NCBI RefSeq assembly: GCF_023017105.1
Contig: NZ_JALKEV010000013.1
Location: 62,001-126,000 of the forward strand
DNA length: 64,000 nucleotides
Direction of reading: 5' to 3'
Source of the DNA: Halalkalibacter sp. APA_J-10(15)
Lineage (GTDB): Bacteria; Bacillota; Bacilli; Bacillales; Bacillaceae_D
Program-made: the position numbers and the translations under genes
Shown: piece by piece, positions 50,132 through 58,678 of the stretch
Layout: the number at the start of each line of letters is the position of its first letter
Position numbering within the stretch: position 1 is the stretch's first letter
The notes under the pieces: generated by a model
Seen by the model: only the letters and a program-made list of their open reading frames with translations
What the model was told of the DNA's origin: nothing
Database searches by the model: none

Positions 50132-51214
50132 TTATTCAAACTCCTGCAAATACTCCGCCAACGCCAGCACTGACAAAGATTGTCCATATGGCATTGGAGT
50201 AATCTTAATTTCTTTATAAAATTCGAACGTATCACCCATCCCAGTACCGACTGAAACCTTTTGGACAGCTCCTTCTTCATTGATTTCATGAACAAGTCCA
50301 TCAATCGATTTTAACCCGACTTCTTTGTATTTAGCATCAATGTAGCCTTTATGAACTGATTTCAAAATACCGTAAGCAAAGCCTGCAGTTGCTGATGCTT
50401 CTAAATAAGACGTGTTATCGTTAATAAGCGTATGCCATAAGCCGCTTTCATGCTGATGCTCCGCTAACGCTTCGACTTGTCTGTTTAACGTATCGATGAG
50501 GAATGCTCTGAAGCCGTCACCTTCTTCCAGCTCTAATATTTCAATGATTTCAGGGATTGCAATCGTTATCCAGCAGTTTCCTCTTGCCCATAACGCTTCG
50601 GCATAGTGATGGTTCTCTTCAAATGTCCACCCGTGAAACCAAAGACCTGTTTTACGATCACTCAAATATTTGATATGAATGAGGAATTGCTTCTTGGCTT
50701 CTTCAATATAATCTTGACGGTTAAAAAGCATGCCGATTTTCGCTAATGGTAGTACGGTCATCATTAACGTATCGTCCCAAAGCTGATTTTTGTTCTCTGG
50801 CCCGTACGTCATATGCTGCAAGCCGTCTTCCTTTGTCCGTGGCATATCGTTCATCACCCATTCAGCCCATTCTTCTAGATGAGGAATAAGTTCCTTATCA
50901 TTCGTATCTTCATATAGAAAGGCTAATGTAAGTAGGGGCGCCATTGTATTGACATTTTTCGGTGGTACCCCTTCTTCAAAGCGATCATGAAACCAATCAG
51001 TTACAATCCGTAATGCCTTTTCATCCTTTGTTAAACGCCAATATTTATAAATCCCGTAAAGCCCGACCCCTTGTGGCCAATTCCACACCTTCCAGCTCTT
51101 ATCATCAACGACTAACCCATCAAAGTTTAACAGAAATTCTCCTGTATCATCTTGAATGGTCGTTAAATTCGTCATTAGTAAATCAATTTGTTGAACGACC
51201 TGATCTCGAGTCAT
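50132..51214 (-). CDS. GH105 unsaturated rhamnogalacturonyl hydrolase (YesR/YteR type)
   Basis: 360-aa cytoplasmic (alpha/alpha)6 enzyme that removes the unsaturated galacturonic acid left by rhamnogalacturonan lyases. Signatures: NWPQGVGLYGIYKYW, GLQHMTYGPENKNQLWDDTLMM with the catalytic Asp at 147/148, FHGWTFEENHHYAEALWARGNCW, and SYLEASATAGFAYGI. Start ATG 51214 after AAAGGA. 26 nt after the GH42 gene, so co-transcribed with it. Confidence 0.92.
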   Translation of the reverse strand: MTRDQVVQQIDLLMTNLTTIQDDTGEFLLNFDGLVVDDKSWKVWNWPQGVGLYGIYKYWRLTKDEKALRIVTDWFHDRFEEGVPPKNVNTMAPLLTLAFLYEDTNDKELIPHLEEWAEWVMNDMPRTKEDGLQHMTYGPENKNQLWDDTLMMTVLPLAKIGMLFNRQDYIEEAKKQFLIHIKYLSDRKTGLWFHGWTFEENHHYAEALWARGNCWITIAIPEIIEILELEEGDGFRAFLIDTLNRQVEALAEHQHESGLWHTLINDNTSYLEASATAGFAYGILKSVHKGYIDAKYKEVGLKSIDGLVHEINEEGAVQKVSVGTGMGDTFEFYKEIKITPMPYGQSLSVLALAEYLQEFE

Positions 51215-51240
51215 CTCTCTTCATCCTTTCTGCTTACATT

Positions 51241-53226
51241 TTAGAATGATAGAACGCGGTATTCATAAGCACCGATTTCTAACTGGCCTTCTGACACCTT
51301 CTCTTTCGTTAATGCATCAATCGCATCTTTCGGCAGCGTGACATGTCCGCCTTGACCATCCATATTGACAATCACCCACGAGTGCTTGCCTTCGTCATCA
51401 ATTCGTGGGGCGACAACCGTTCCGTGTGTCACATCTGTTCGCACATTGACTCCCGCATCTGTTGCATAATGATCAATGATCGTCTTTAATAAAGAGTCCC
51501 CTTCTTCTCCAACAGGTAAAGACCCAAGGTGTACGATTTTCCCTTTACCAACCTTCGACTCAGTGATAAATGCTTTTCCACTCGAGTTTCCACCTTTTAT
51601 TGTACCGACAGCTGTTTGTTCATCATACTCAAACACCGTACTCCACAATCCTAACGGCGCTTGATAACCAAAGGCGTGCCCGATTGAACCCGTTCCATCG
51701 ATAGGATATGTGTACAACGCTTCCACATCAGCGATTTTTTCAAGCTTACCTAGTGCGTCATCTGTATGAATTGTATGCTCCTTCGTACGTCCTCCACTTA
51801 ACGGTCCAATAATCCATGTTCCACCATTTTTCACGAATTCAACAGCCTGCTTACGATACTCATCTGAAATGTGTGGCAAAAATGGGGTAAACAGAAGTTT
51901 ATACCCTTCTAAGCTAGCCTTCTCTGGAATGACATCACGATGCACACCCAAAGACACAAAATGATTGTAAAAATTCGTCACCAATGCCCTGAAATCCATT
52001 TGTTGCAACGGCTCCGTTTGGAAAAACGCCTTCGCCTGATCTGAATACGTGATAGCAACGTCGGCCTGCTGTGGTTTGGTTGCAACGATAAAAGGCTCCA
52101 TTTGCTTTCTCATTTCTTCCACTTCTTGAACACCTTGAAAACCGACCGTTGGTTTCCCCCAAGCACTAATGACCGAGCCGTGTGGCTGCTCACAGCCCGC
52201 ACGCTGCTGTCTCCATAACCAATAACAAAATGCACCACCACCTAGTGCATAGGCCGCCACAGCCTCTGCACGTAAATAGCCGTTCGCATGAGGACTCGCA
52301 TAGCTTTCAAGTGACGCGGCATAAGATGTGCTCGTTTCCATAATCCAAAAGTCTCGACCCTTTTTAAAATTTCTCCACAAATCACAATTCATTAAATACG
52401 ATGCCCTATTCTCCTGTGTAGCATATGTATCAAAAGAAGCGAAGTCAAGATGTTCAAATAACCTTTCATTATCAACTGAAAAAGGAATATTACTATTATG
52501 CGTAATCGGAGCATTTGAATGTTGACGAATGATATCAGCCTGACTATCTGAGAATTCCGCAATCTTCTCCATAGAAAACTGACGGTACATCGTACTTAGC
52601 GAAGAGTTATGAAGAAATGGAGCTGGCCCGGACTGAGGCACTTGATCGAACGAATGATAATATTCACTCCAAATTTTCGTTCCCCAGGCTTCATTTAGCT
52701 GTTCAATCGTCTCGTAGCGCTCCTCTAACCATTGATGCCATAACGCCCGGCACGTTTCGCACATACACTCACTTACATGGCATTTAAATTCATTATCAAT
52801 TTGCCAACCGATAACTCCCGGTAACGAACCAATCGCTTTAGCCATATGCTCAGTGATCTCATTGGCTTTTTTCCGAAAGTACGGATGATTCGTACACGCA
52901 TGCTGACGTGAACCATGCCCCATCACTTTCCCCTCACCGTTCACATACATTCTCTCTGGATGATTATGTGTAAACCAAATCGGTGGAGTAGGCGTAGGTG
53001 TACACATCACTGTCTCGATCCCATTCTCATATAGCTTGTTAATGATATCAACGAAAAAACTAATGTCGATCTTCCCTTCCTCAGGCTCCATCGTATGCCA
53101 AGCGAACTCTCCCATTCGTGCTACGTTAATGCCTGCTTCCTTCATGAGCTTAATATCCTCTTCTATCACCTTCTCATCCCAAAGCTCAGGATAATAAGCT
53201 GCACCATGATAGAGCTTATTTGCCAT
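51241..53226 (-). CDS. GH42 beta-galactosidase (YesZ/GanA type)
   Basis: 661-aa cytoplasmic trimeric-type GH42 enzyme. Acid/base E146 in WQIDNEF, nucleophile E297 in FWIMETSTS. Zinc-site Cys at 111, 154, 156 and 159 (SECMCETC). The beta-trimerisation domain follows about residue 390. Start at 53226 (MANKLYHGAAYYPELW) after GGAGTGG. Upstream of GH105; such pairs with YesZ in B. subtilis handle galactose side chains of rhamnogalacturonan. The 263-bp gap to the GH43 gene has no terminator, so all three may share one transcript. Confidence 0.93.
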   Translation of the reverse strand: MANKLYHGAAYYPELWDEKVIEEDIKLMKEAGINVARMGEFAWHTMEPEEGKIDISFFVDIINKLYENGIETVMCTPTPTPPIWFTHNHPERMYVNGEGKVMGHGSRQHACTNHPYFRKKANEITEHMAKAIGSLPGVIGWQIDNEFKCHVSECMCETCRALWHQWLEERYETIEQLNEAWGTKIWSEYYHSFDQVPQSGPAPFLHNSSLSTMYRQFSMEKIAEFSDSQADIIRQHSNAPITHNSNIPFSVDNERLFEHLDFASFDTYATQENRASYLMNCDLWRNFKKGRDFWIMETSTSYAASLESYASPHANGYLRAEAVAAYALGGGAFCYWLWRQQRAGCEQPHGSVISAWGKPTVGFQGVQEVEEMRKQMEPFIVATKPQQADVAITYSDQAKAFFQTEPLQQMDFRALVTNFYNHFVSLGVHRDVIPEKASLEGYKLLFTPFLPHISDEYRKQAVEFVKNGGTWIIGPLSGGRTKEHTIHTDDALGKLEKIADVEALYTYPIDGTGSIGHAFGYQAPLGLWSTVFEYDEQTAVGTIKGGNSSGKAFITESKVGKGKIVHLGSLPVGEEGDSLLKTIIDHYATDAGVNVRTDVTHGTVVAPRIDDEGKHSWVIVNMDGQGGHVTLPKDAIDALTKEKVSEGQLEIGAYEYRVLSF

Positions 53227-53489
53227 ATTCACCACTCCGTTCTTGTCTCTTTTCACTTAACGAATGAGTACACATTCTCGACATGTCCTACCGACTACTA
53301 TGAATCCGCTTACTTTTTTCTACGTATTTCACCATTCCAAAGCTTAGATTACTAGAATAACAACGTTTTTATCTCATTGCTTAATAAAGTAATATTCATT
53401 AAAATGGTATCATACGGTATACATCGTGTCTAATGAAGAAAGCTCTAAAAACTATTGAAAAACAACAATATAAAAGCTAAGACCCTTGC

Positions 53490-54413
53490 TTACAAACCAT
53501 ACTTTTTAACTAATGCATTATATTCATCACGTGTAACCGTCATCACCCCACCATGCTTCGAATGCACAGGGATGTCTAGTCCTTCTTCCTTTTTTGCGAA
53601 TTGTCCCGTTTTCAAATCATTTGTGTAGTACGGGAAATACTTTTTCTCAACTGCGTAATGATCTAATAAGAGACACCATTTATCCTCGTTCTTTAATTTA
53701 AAGCACGCCGGCCCTTCGACACCAACGACTTGATTTAAGTTCGTTTCAATTTCTTGAAATTCTCCAAGCAATGAATTAGAAACTTCCATCGTAATACTCT
53801 TAACCGTTTCATCTTTAGAAAAGCGATAATACACGCCATTTTCTTCAATAATCGTCGTATCAATCACATGGTTCTGTCGTTCAATATAAATTTCAGGTTT
53901 TGTAAACTTTTTAAAATCGGTCGTTTTCGCATAATAGATTCTTTGCTTCTCTGCCCCAAACCCTTCTCTCGATGCCCAAAATACGAGAAAATCATCATTT
54001 TCCTTATCATAAATCGCTTCTGGTGCCCAAACACAACCTGCCGTCTCTAACCCGACGTTCACCAATCGTTGCTCCGACCACTCTACTAAATTACTCGATT
54101 CCCAAACGACGATATGCTGACTACCTGACCTCTGTACCTCGTCCCAATCTTTCTGGTCATGCATTGATAAATCAGTGCCAATTAAATAGAATTTCCCTTC
54201 CTTAGGAGAACGAATAATAAACGGATCTCTTACTCCCTTATCCCCTAACGTAGATCTGAGAACAGGCTTTCTATCATTCAGCGTTTGCCACGTGATACCA
54301 TCCTTACTCACAGAAAAATAAACCTGCTCTGAATCTGGGCTTCCTACATCTTGATGGATAAAATGGACAAATAAATAAGCATCAAATTGCGCAGACTTCG
54401 CTCCATGTGTCAT
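53490..54413 (-). CDS. GH43-like glycosidase (arabinosidase/xylosidase type)
   Basis: 307-aa cytoplasmic five-bladed beta-propeller enzyme. RDPFIIRSPKEGKFYLIGTDLS supplies the GH43-type Asp (RDP), WAPEAIYDKENDDFLVFWA is the blade with the WAPE motif, and VEGPACFKLKNEDKWCLLLD contains the EGP acid Glu. Known members act on arabinan, xylan or mixed side chains; specificity is not readable. The start at 54413 follows GGAGGG; the longer frame is unsupported. Preceded by a cre-like site (54452-54465). Confidence 0.87.
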   Translation of the reverse strand: MTHGAKSAQFDAYLFVHFIHQDVGSPDSEQVYFSVSKDGITWQTLNDRKPVLRSTLGDKGVRDPFIIRSPKEGKFYLIGTDLSMHDQKDWDEVQRSGSQHIVVWESSNLVEWSEQRLVNVGLETAGCVWAPEAIYDKENDDFLVFWASREGFGAEKQRIYYAKTTDFKKFTKPEIYIERQNHVIDTTIIEENGVYYRFSKDETVKSITMEVSNSLLGEFQEIETNLNQVVGVEGPACFKLKNEDKWCLLLDHYAVEKKYFPYYTNDLKTGQFAKKEEGLDIPVHSKHGGVMTVTRDEYNALVKKYGL

Positions 54414-54451
54414 GCTAAAATCCCTCCAATGTATTTGGTTGCTTAACTCTA

Positions 54452-54465
54452 TTAAAACGTTATCA
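54452..54465 (-). promoter_or_regulatory. Candidate cre site upstream of GH43 gene
   Basis: The + strand reads TTAAAACGTTATCA, one mismatch from the CcpA consensus TGNAANCGNNNNCA. It lies about 40 nt before the GH43 start and could impose catabolite repression on the GH43/GH42/GH105 genes. Confidence 0.55.
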
Positions 54466-54629
54466 TTATTTAGATCGTTAAACAAGATTGGGATTTTAAC
54501 ACTTAAGTAAAGTGTTTAACGTTTTCCTTATTAAATTCCTCTATATTAGCAGACAAATGAGAATACTCCTTTTCATTTTGGACAACTTATACTTAAGTGA
54601 AATGATTTTTATTTAACAAAGGAGTCCCT

Positions 54630-55130
54630 ATGAAAAAAATTCAATCCAATTCCATAAATTACACCCTTTTAGTGATCGTTTGGCTAATAACCATTATAAG
54701 TTTACTTAAATTAGTACCTAGCGATAAAGTGAGACAAGCAAATATTATATTCCTTTTTAAGCAACTAGTAACGTGGTTATTAGGATTAATTGTTGTAGAA
54801 CTGAATCTCATACGATATCCGAAAAGGTTTTTTAAAAAGGGAAACGCTAGTAGCTTTACGTTTGAGTATTTTATTTTTCCTAGTATTTGTGTCATTTTCA
54901 ATTTGTACTATCCAACAACAAAAAGCTTGTCTATAAAGTTTATTTATCATGTTCTATACTCAGCTTCAATGACAGTAATCGAACTAGTATTTGAAAAATT
55001 CACATTACTTATTGAGTACAAACATTGGAACTGGTACTATACTTTCATTTCATTAACCTGCACATTTTATTTATCTAGAGTGTATTATCAATGGTTTTAC
55101 AATGAAAAACGCAATCCCTTTAGCATGTAA
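54630..55130 (+). CDS. CBO0543-like membrane protein
   Basis: 166-aa integral membrane protein with four or five hydrophobic helices. The middle segment LIRYPKRFFKKGNASSFTFEYFIFPSICVIFNLYYP matches the pattern of the CBO0543 family, common in spore formers and of unknown function. Start ATG after AAAGGAG. Alone between two minus-strand units; no partner gene. Confidence 0.75.
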   Translation: MKKIQSNSINYTLLVIVWLITIISLLKLVPSDKVRQANIIFLFKQLVTWLLGLIVVELNLIRYPKRFFKKGNASSFTFEYFIFPSICVIFNLYYPTTKSLSIKFIYHVLYSASMTVIELVFEKFTLLIEYKHWNWYYTFISLTCTFYLSRVYYQWFYNEKRNPFSM

Positions 55131-55150
55131 CATGATTATTTTTACTAACA

Positions 55151-56257
55151 CTACTTCAGCCAAACACGATACAAGCGGTCATCATTCTCGTCAGGCTCTC
55201 CTCTTCCATCCGTATTATTGCTTATAAAATAGAGCGAAGTACCGTCTACTAGCACATCCCTTATCCTACCAATATTACTAATCACTTCTCTCTGTTCACC
55301 TGTTTCAAGGTCAAATTCTAATAAAGCTGTCCCTCGTAATGTCGCAACATATAGCTTCCCATCATAATAGTCCATACCTGAAGGAGCCCATGTTTCTTCA
55401 CTTCCTGATGTGAAAAGAGGAGAAATCATCCCTTCCTCTTCTTCATGTCCTTCAATTATTGGCCAGCCATAATTTTGTCCTGCCTCAATTTCATTGATTT
55501 CATCATTTGCTGTTTGTCCGTGCTCACTCGAATACAGTGATCCATCTGAAGACCATGTTAATCCTTGTGGGTTGCGATGTCCGTAGCTATAAACATAGGA
55601 GTTTGGGAAAGGATTATCGTCTGGAATTGAGCCATCCAGGTTCATTCTTAATATTTTCCCACCTAAGGAATCACGATCTTGAGCGATATGAGGCTCGGCT
55701 GCATCACCTGTTGCCACGTAGAGCTTTTCATCAGGTCCGATTTTGATTCTGCCACCATGATGAACATTCCCGCTCGGAATATGATCGAGAAGGACATTCT
55801 CTTCTCGCCATACATTCTCTTCTAAACGAAGGCTAACAACACGATTAAACTGGCCACTCTCATCTTTATATGTGTAATAAGCGTAGGCTAATTGCGTTTC
55901 CAGGAATTGCGGATCTAATACAACTCCTAACAGCCCAGCTTCGGCAGCCGTTGCAAGCTCCTTTTCCAGCTGAACAGATTGTGCTTCTGTTTCTCCATCC
56001 TCTACTTTGACAATATTCCCAGGTCTCTCCGACAAGTAAATGGTATCTTCATACTTTTCAATTGCCCAAGGTATGTCTAAATCCTCTGTAACAATTTCAT
56101 ATCCATTAGCTGTTTGTCTTTCTTCTACATCATCTACTGTCATTCCCCCTCCATTGACTGGCTGACTCTCTTCCGACTCCATGTTTGGTTGATCGTTTGC
56201 AGAACATCCTAATAGGAAAAGGATACTGAACAAAGGTATAACAAAATGTTTTTTCAT
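55151..56257 (-). CDS. PQQ-dependent-type sugar dehydrogenase lipoprotein
   Basis: 368-aa exported lipoprotein. The start at 56257 has AAAGGAACA upstream; the lipobox is LLGC in SILFLLGCSAN. The mature protein is a six-bladed soluble glucose/aldose dehydrogenase (GSDH) propeller: DIPWAIEKYEDTIYLSERPG, VHHGGRIKIGPDEKLYVATGDA (catalytic His region), SYGHRNPQGLTW and WAPSGMDYYDGKLYVATLRG. The natural cofactor and substrate in Gram-positives are uncertain. Monocistronic. Confidence 0.9.
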   Translation of the reverse strand: MKKHFVIPLFSILFLLGCSANDQPNMESEESQPVNGGGMTVDDVEERQTANGYEIVTEDLDIPWAIEKYEDTIYLSERPGNIVKVEDGETEAQSVQLEKELATAAEAGLLGVVLDPQFLETQLAYAYYTYKDESGQFNRVVSLRLEENVWREENVLLDHIPSGNVHHGGRIKIGPDEKLYVATGDAAEPHIAQDRDSLGGKILRMNLDGSIPDDNPFPNSYVYSYGHRNPQGLTWSSDGSLYSSEHGQTANDEINEIEAGQNYGWPIIEGHEEEEGMISPLFTSGSEETWAPSGMDYYDGKLYVATLRGTALLEFDLETGEQREVISNIGRIRDVLVDGTSLYFISNNTDGRGEPDENDDRLYRVWLK

Positions 56258-56411
56258 TTTTGTTCCTTTCCTTTCTTTATTATTATCACTGACAACCATT
56301 TATATCGATTTTTCCTTATATTTGAAATACATTCAATAACTTTCTCTTACCCTCTATATAATAAAACGAAACGATTAAAATAAAAGAAACATAAAAAAAC
56401 TCAAAACAGGA

Positions 56412-56440
56412 AAGCCCTTGTCTAATAGGACTTCCCTTTT
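56412..56440. terminator. Weak hairpin in the QorB-like/sugar dehydrogenase gap
   Basis: Bulged stem GGAA-G-CCC... with ..GG-ACTTCC and flanking A/T tracts. A possible end for the QorB-like transcript, but about 310 nt past its stop. Nothing else was recognised in 56300-56748. Confidence 0.35.
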
Positions 56441-56748
56441 TGGAGAATATACTTCTCAATTCAATAAACTCTTTATAAAAGTGTCTTTTAATAATTCATT
56501 TTGACTAGACAATTCCTTTTCTTATTTACTATCAGCTTAGAACTATTTCCATGAAAAAATCAAATTCATTTTTATGGTTAGCGGAATCTGAACCAAATTG
56601 CTCTTTTACTACATGTAACAGATTATTGATAGATGTACTTTCTTGGTGTGCAAGTAGTAAGCAATTAAAAAAACTATATATAGCGTGCTACCTGTGATGT
56701 TTAAAGACAATTATGGAAAGACAGTTTTTTAAAGTTCATTTATCAAGG

Positions 56749-57612
56749 TTATGAAATTGCATTAACAAGTTGGTCTAGTGCTTCGTTGATCGGGGTTACT
56801 GGACGACCGAGAACCTTTTCAAAATCAGTGCTTTCAACTTCTAGTGAACCGTTCCGAATGCTTCCTTGAATTCCTACTACAATTGGAATCACAAAATCAG
56901 GTAAACCTAACCCTTTCATGATCTGTGCATATTCTTCATCTCCTACTTGTTGTACAGGTATTTCTTTACCTAATACATGACCAAGAGCTGATGCCAATTC
57001 TTCTTGTGTTAATAGAGGACCAGAAAGTTCATACACTGTATTTTCATGACCGTTTCCAACAAGGACAGCTGCTGCTGCATCTGCGTAATCTTGTTGCAAT
57101 GCCCAGCCTACTTTCCCTAATCCAGCAGAAGTTACCCATGGAGATCCCGCGATAGCCCCTTGAATGCTTCCGATTTCGTTTTCTAAATACCAATTGTTGC
57201 GCAAGAAAGAATATGGGATGCCAGTCTTAATAATGGCGTCTTCTGCAGCAACATGAGGAGGAGCCATTACATTTTTACTTTCTTGTGCATTTGCTAAACT
57301 TGTGTAAGCAATAAATTTCACCCCTGCACGTTCAGCCGCTTCAACTGCATGAGTATGTTGAAGAACCCTAGTATCATTGTCACCATCAGCAGAAATAATT
57401 AATAATCGATCCACCCCTGAAAAAGCATGATCTAATGATTCTGGATGATCAAAATCACCTTGACGAACTTCCACACCACGAGTACGAAGCCCTTCTGCTT
57501 TCTCTGGATTTCGCACACTCACTGCTAAATCACTTGCCGGTATAGATTTCAATAATGAATCTACCATCTTTGAACCTAATTTCCCCGTTGCTCCTGTAAC
57601 TAGTATTTTCAT
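56749..57612 (-). CDS. QorB-like NAD(P)H:quinone oxidoreductase (SDR)
   Basis: 287-aa atypical short-chain dehydrogenase (NmrA-like). Rossmann motif GATGKLGSKM at residue 7-16, then GDFDHPESLDHAFSGVDRLLIIS, IAYTSLANAQ, YSFLRNNWYLEN and DYADAAAAVLVGNGHENTVYELSGP. This matches E. coli QorB/YtfG-type quinone reductases. Divergent from an Rrf2 regulator (57818), with operator-like repeats over its promoter, suggesting redox-inducible control. Confidence 0.88.
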   Translation of the reverse strand: MKILVTGATGKLGSKMVDSLLKSIPASDLAVSVRNPEKAEGLRTRGVEVRQGDFDHPESLDHAFSGVDRLLIISADGDNDTRVLQHTHAVEAAERAGVKFIAYTSLANAQESKNVMAPPHVAAEDAIIKTGIPYSFLRNNWYLENEIGSIQGAIAGSPWVTSAGLGKVGWALQQDYADAAAAVLVGNGHENTVYELSGPLLTQEELASALGHVLGKEIPVQQVGDEEYAQIMKGLGLPDFVIPIVVGIQGSIRNGSLEVESTDFEKVLGRPVTPINEALDQLVNAIS

Positions 57613-57651
57613 TGCATATTTCCTCCATTTCGGTTTTTATTGTAACTATTT

Positions 57652-57695
57652 TAATTACATGTAATCATTTTAGTTACTTGTAGTGTATATGTCAA
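57652..57695 (-). promoter_or_regulatory. qorB-like promoter with operator repeats
   Basis: The minus strand has TTGACA (57690-57695), a 17-nt spacer and TAAAAT (57667-57672). Inside the spacer lies CTACAAGTAAC and just after the -10 the palindrome ATTACATGTAAT (57654-57665). A third related site, AACTACATGCAATT, is at 57697-57710, and a fourth, CTTGTAACC...TTACTTACATG, begins at 57742 near the Rrf2 gene. Likely Rrf2 operators. Confidence 0.7.
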
Positions 57696-57817
57696 CAACT
57701 ACATGCAATTTAGTATTTTGTTCGTAATTTGTTATAATAAACTTGTAACCAAATTACTTACATGATGAGAAACGATTAAATAACGAAATAGTTCATTAGA
57801 AGGGGTGGTGACTGCTT

Positions 57818-58252
57818 ATGTCCATCAGTAGCCGATTCTCTGTCGGAATTCATATATTGACTCTAATTGAATTTAATAAAGAAGGAGTAACAACTTCTGA
57901 ATTTATAGCTTCCAGTGTTAACACGAACCCTGCTGTAATAAGAAAACTAATGGGAATGCTAAAAAAAGCTGGTTTAATAGAGGTACAGCCAGGAATTCCA
58001 GGAGCTAAACTAACCAAAGAACGATCAGATATTACACTGTTTGACGTTTATAAAGCTGTGAATGTTGTACAGGAGAACGAATTATTTAGCATACATGAAA
58101 ATTCTAATCCAAATTGCCCTGTAGGCAGGAATATCCAGAATACAGTTGAACAATTATTCATAACAGCCCAACTGGCAATGGAAAAGGTTTTGAAAAGTCT
58201 TACTTTAGATGATGTTATGCAGGATGTTGTTACTCAAGAGAATAGCTGTTAA
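57818..58252 (+). CDS. Rrf2-family transcriptional regulator (YwnA-like)
   Basis: 144-aa regulator: N-terminal winged HTH MSISSRFSVGIHILTLIEF ... TSEFIASSVNTNPAVIRKLMGMLKKAGLIEV, then a dimerisation helix. Instead of the three-Cys Fe-S cluster of IscR, it has Cys in NPNCPVG (about 98) and a terminal Cys (144), as in the YwnA/HypR-like redox-thiol group. Start ATG after AAGGGG-TGG. Divergent from the QorB-like gene, which it probably represses until oxidised. Confidence 0.86.
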   Translation: MSISSRFSVGIHILTLIEFNKEGVTTSEFIASSVNTNPAVIRKLMGMLKKAGLIEVQPGIPGAKLTKERSDITLFDVYKAVNVVQENELFSIHENSNPNCPVGRNIQNTVEQLFITAQLAMEKVLKSLTLDDVMQDVVTQENSC

Positions 58253-58277
58253 AAAGTCAACTATTAGGAATGTCTTC

Positions 58278-58325
58278 AGCCTATCGACAAAACCGCGCAA
58301 ACGTGCGATAGTCGCTAGCTTTTTT
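58278..58325 (+). terminator. Likely terminator of the Rrf2 gene
   Basis: CTATCG (58281-58286) pairs with CGATAG (58306-58311), with AGC/GCT flanking, and a T6 run at 58320-58325. The start of the element, AGCCTATCGAC, resembles AGCCTGTCGAC in the 8740-8790 terminator. The following 58326-58590 shows no gene. Confidence 0.5.
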
Positions 58326-58591
58326 AGTTAGGAACGTGCAACTTGTCTATAAGCGGGAAATTCCGTGTATCGTTTCTGAGTTAAAAAATCATTACTAACG
58401 ATCAACTATTGAGTTATCTGGTTCTCGTATTTCATTACACACTATTTCATCAAGCTTTCAAATAAAAAATATAAATGTTCACTAGACATATTAGGCCATT
58501 TTTCCGTTCGTAGTAATATAAAGCATTGTCATTCATGAACAAAAACAGTTGTATCTTATTTAAATATCCGTTAAAACTCAACAAATTATAA

Positions 58592-58628
58592 AAGGCCTGT
58601 GTCCAGTATTTCACTAAACACAGGCCTT
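58592..58628. terminator. Terminator of the beta-helix surface protein gene
   Basis: AAGGCCTGTGT and ACACAGGCCTT pair perfectly around a 15-nt loop, followed by TTTTA on the minus strand. About 50 nt past the stop. Confidence 0.85.
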
Positions 58629-58678
58629 ACTCTTCACCTTCAATTTATGCTAATACTTATATTTCATAATAGAAACGT

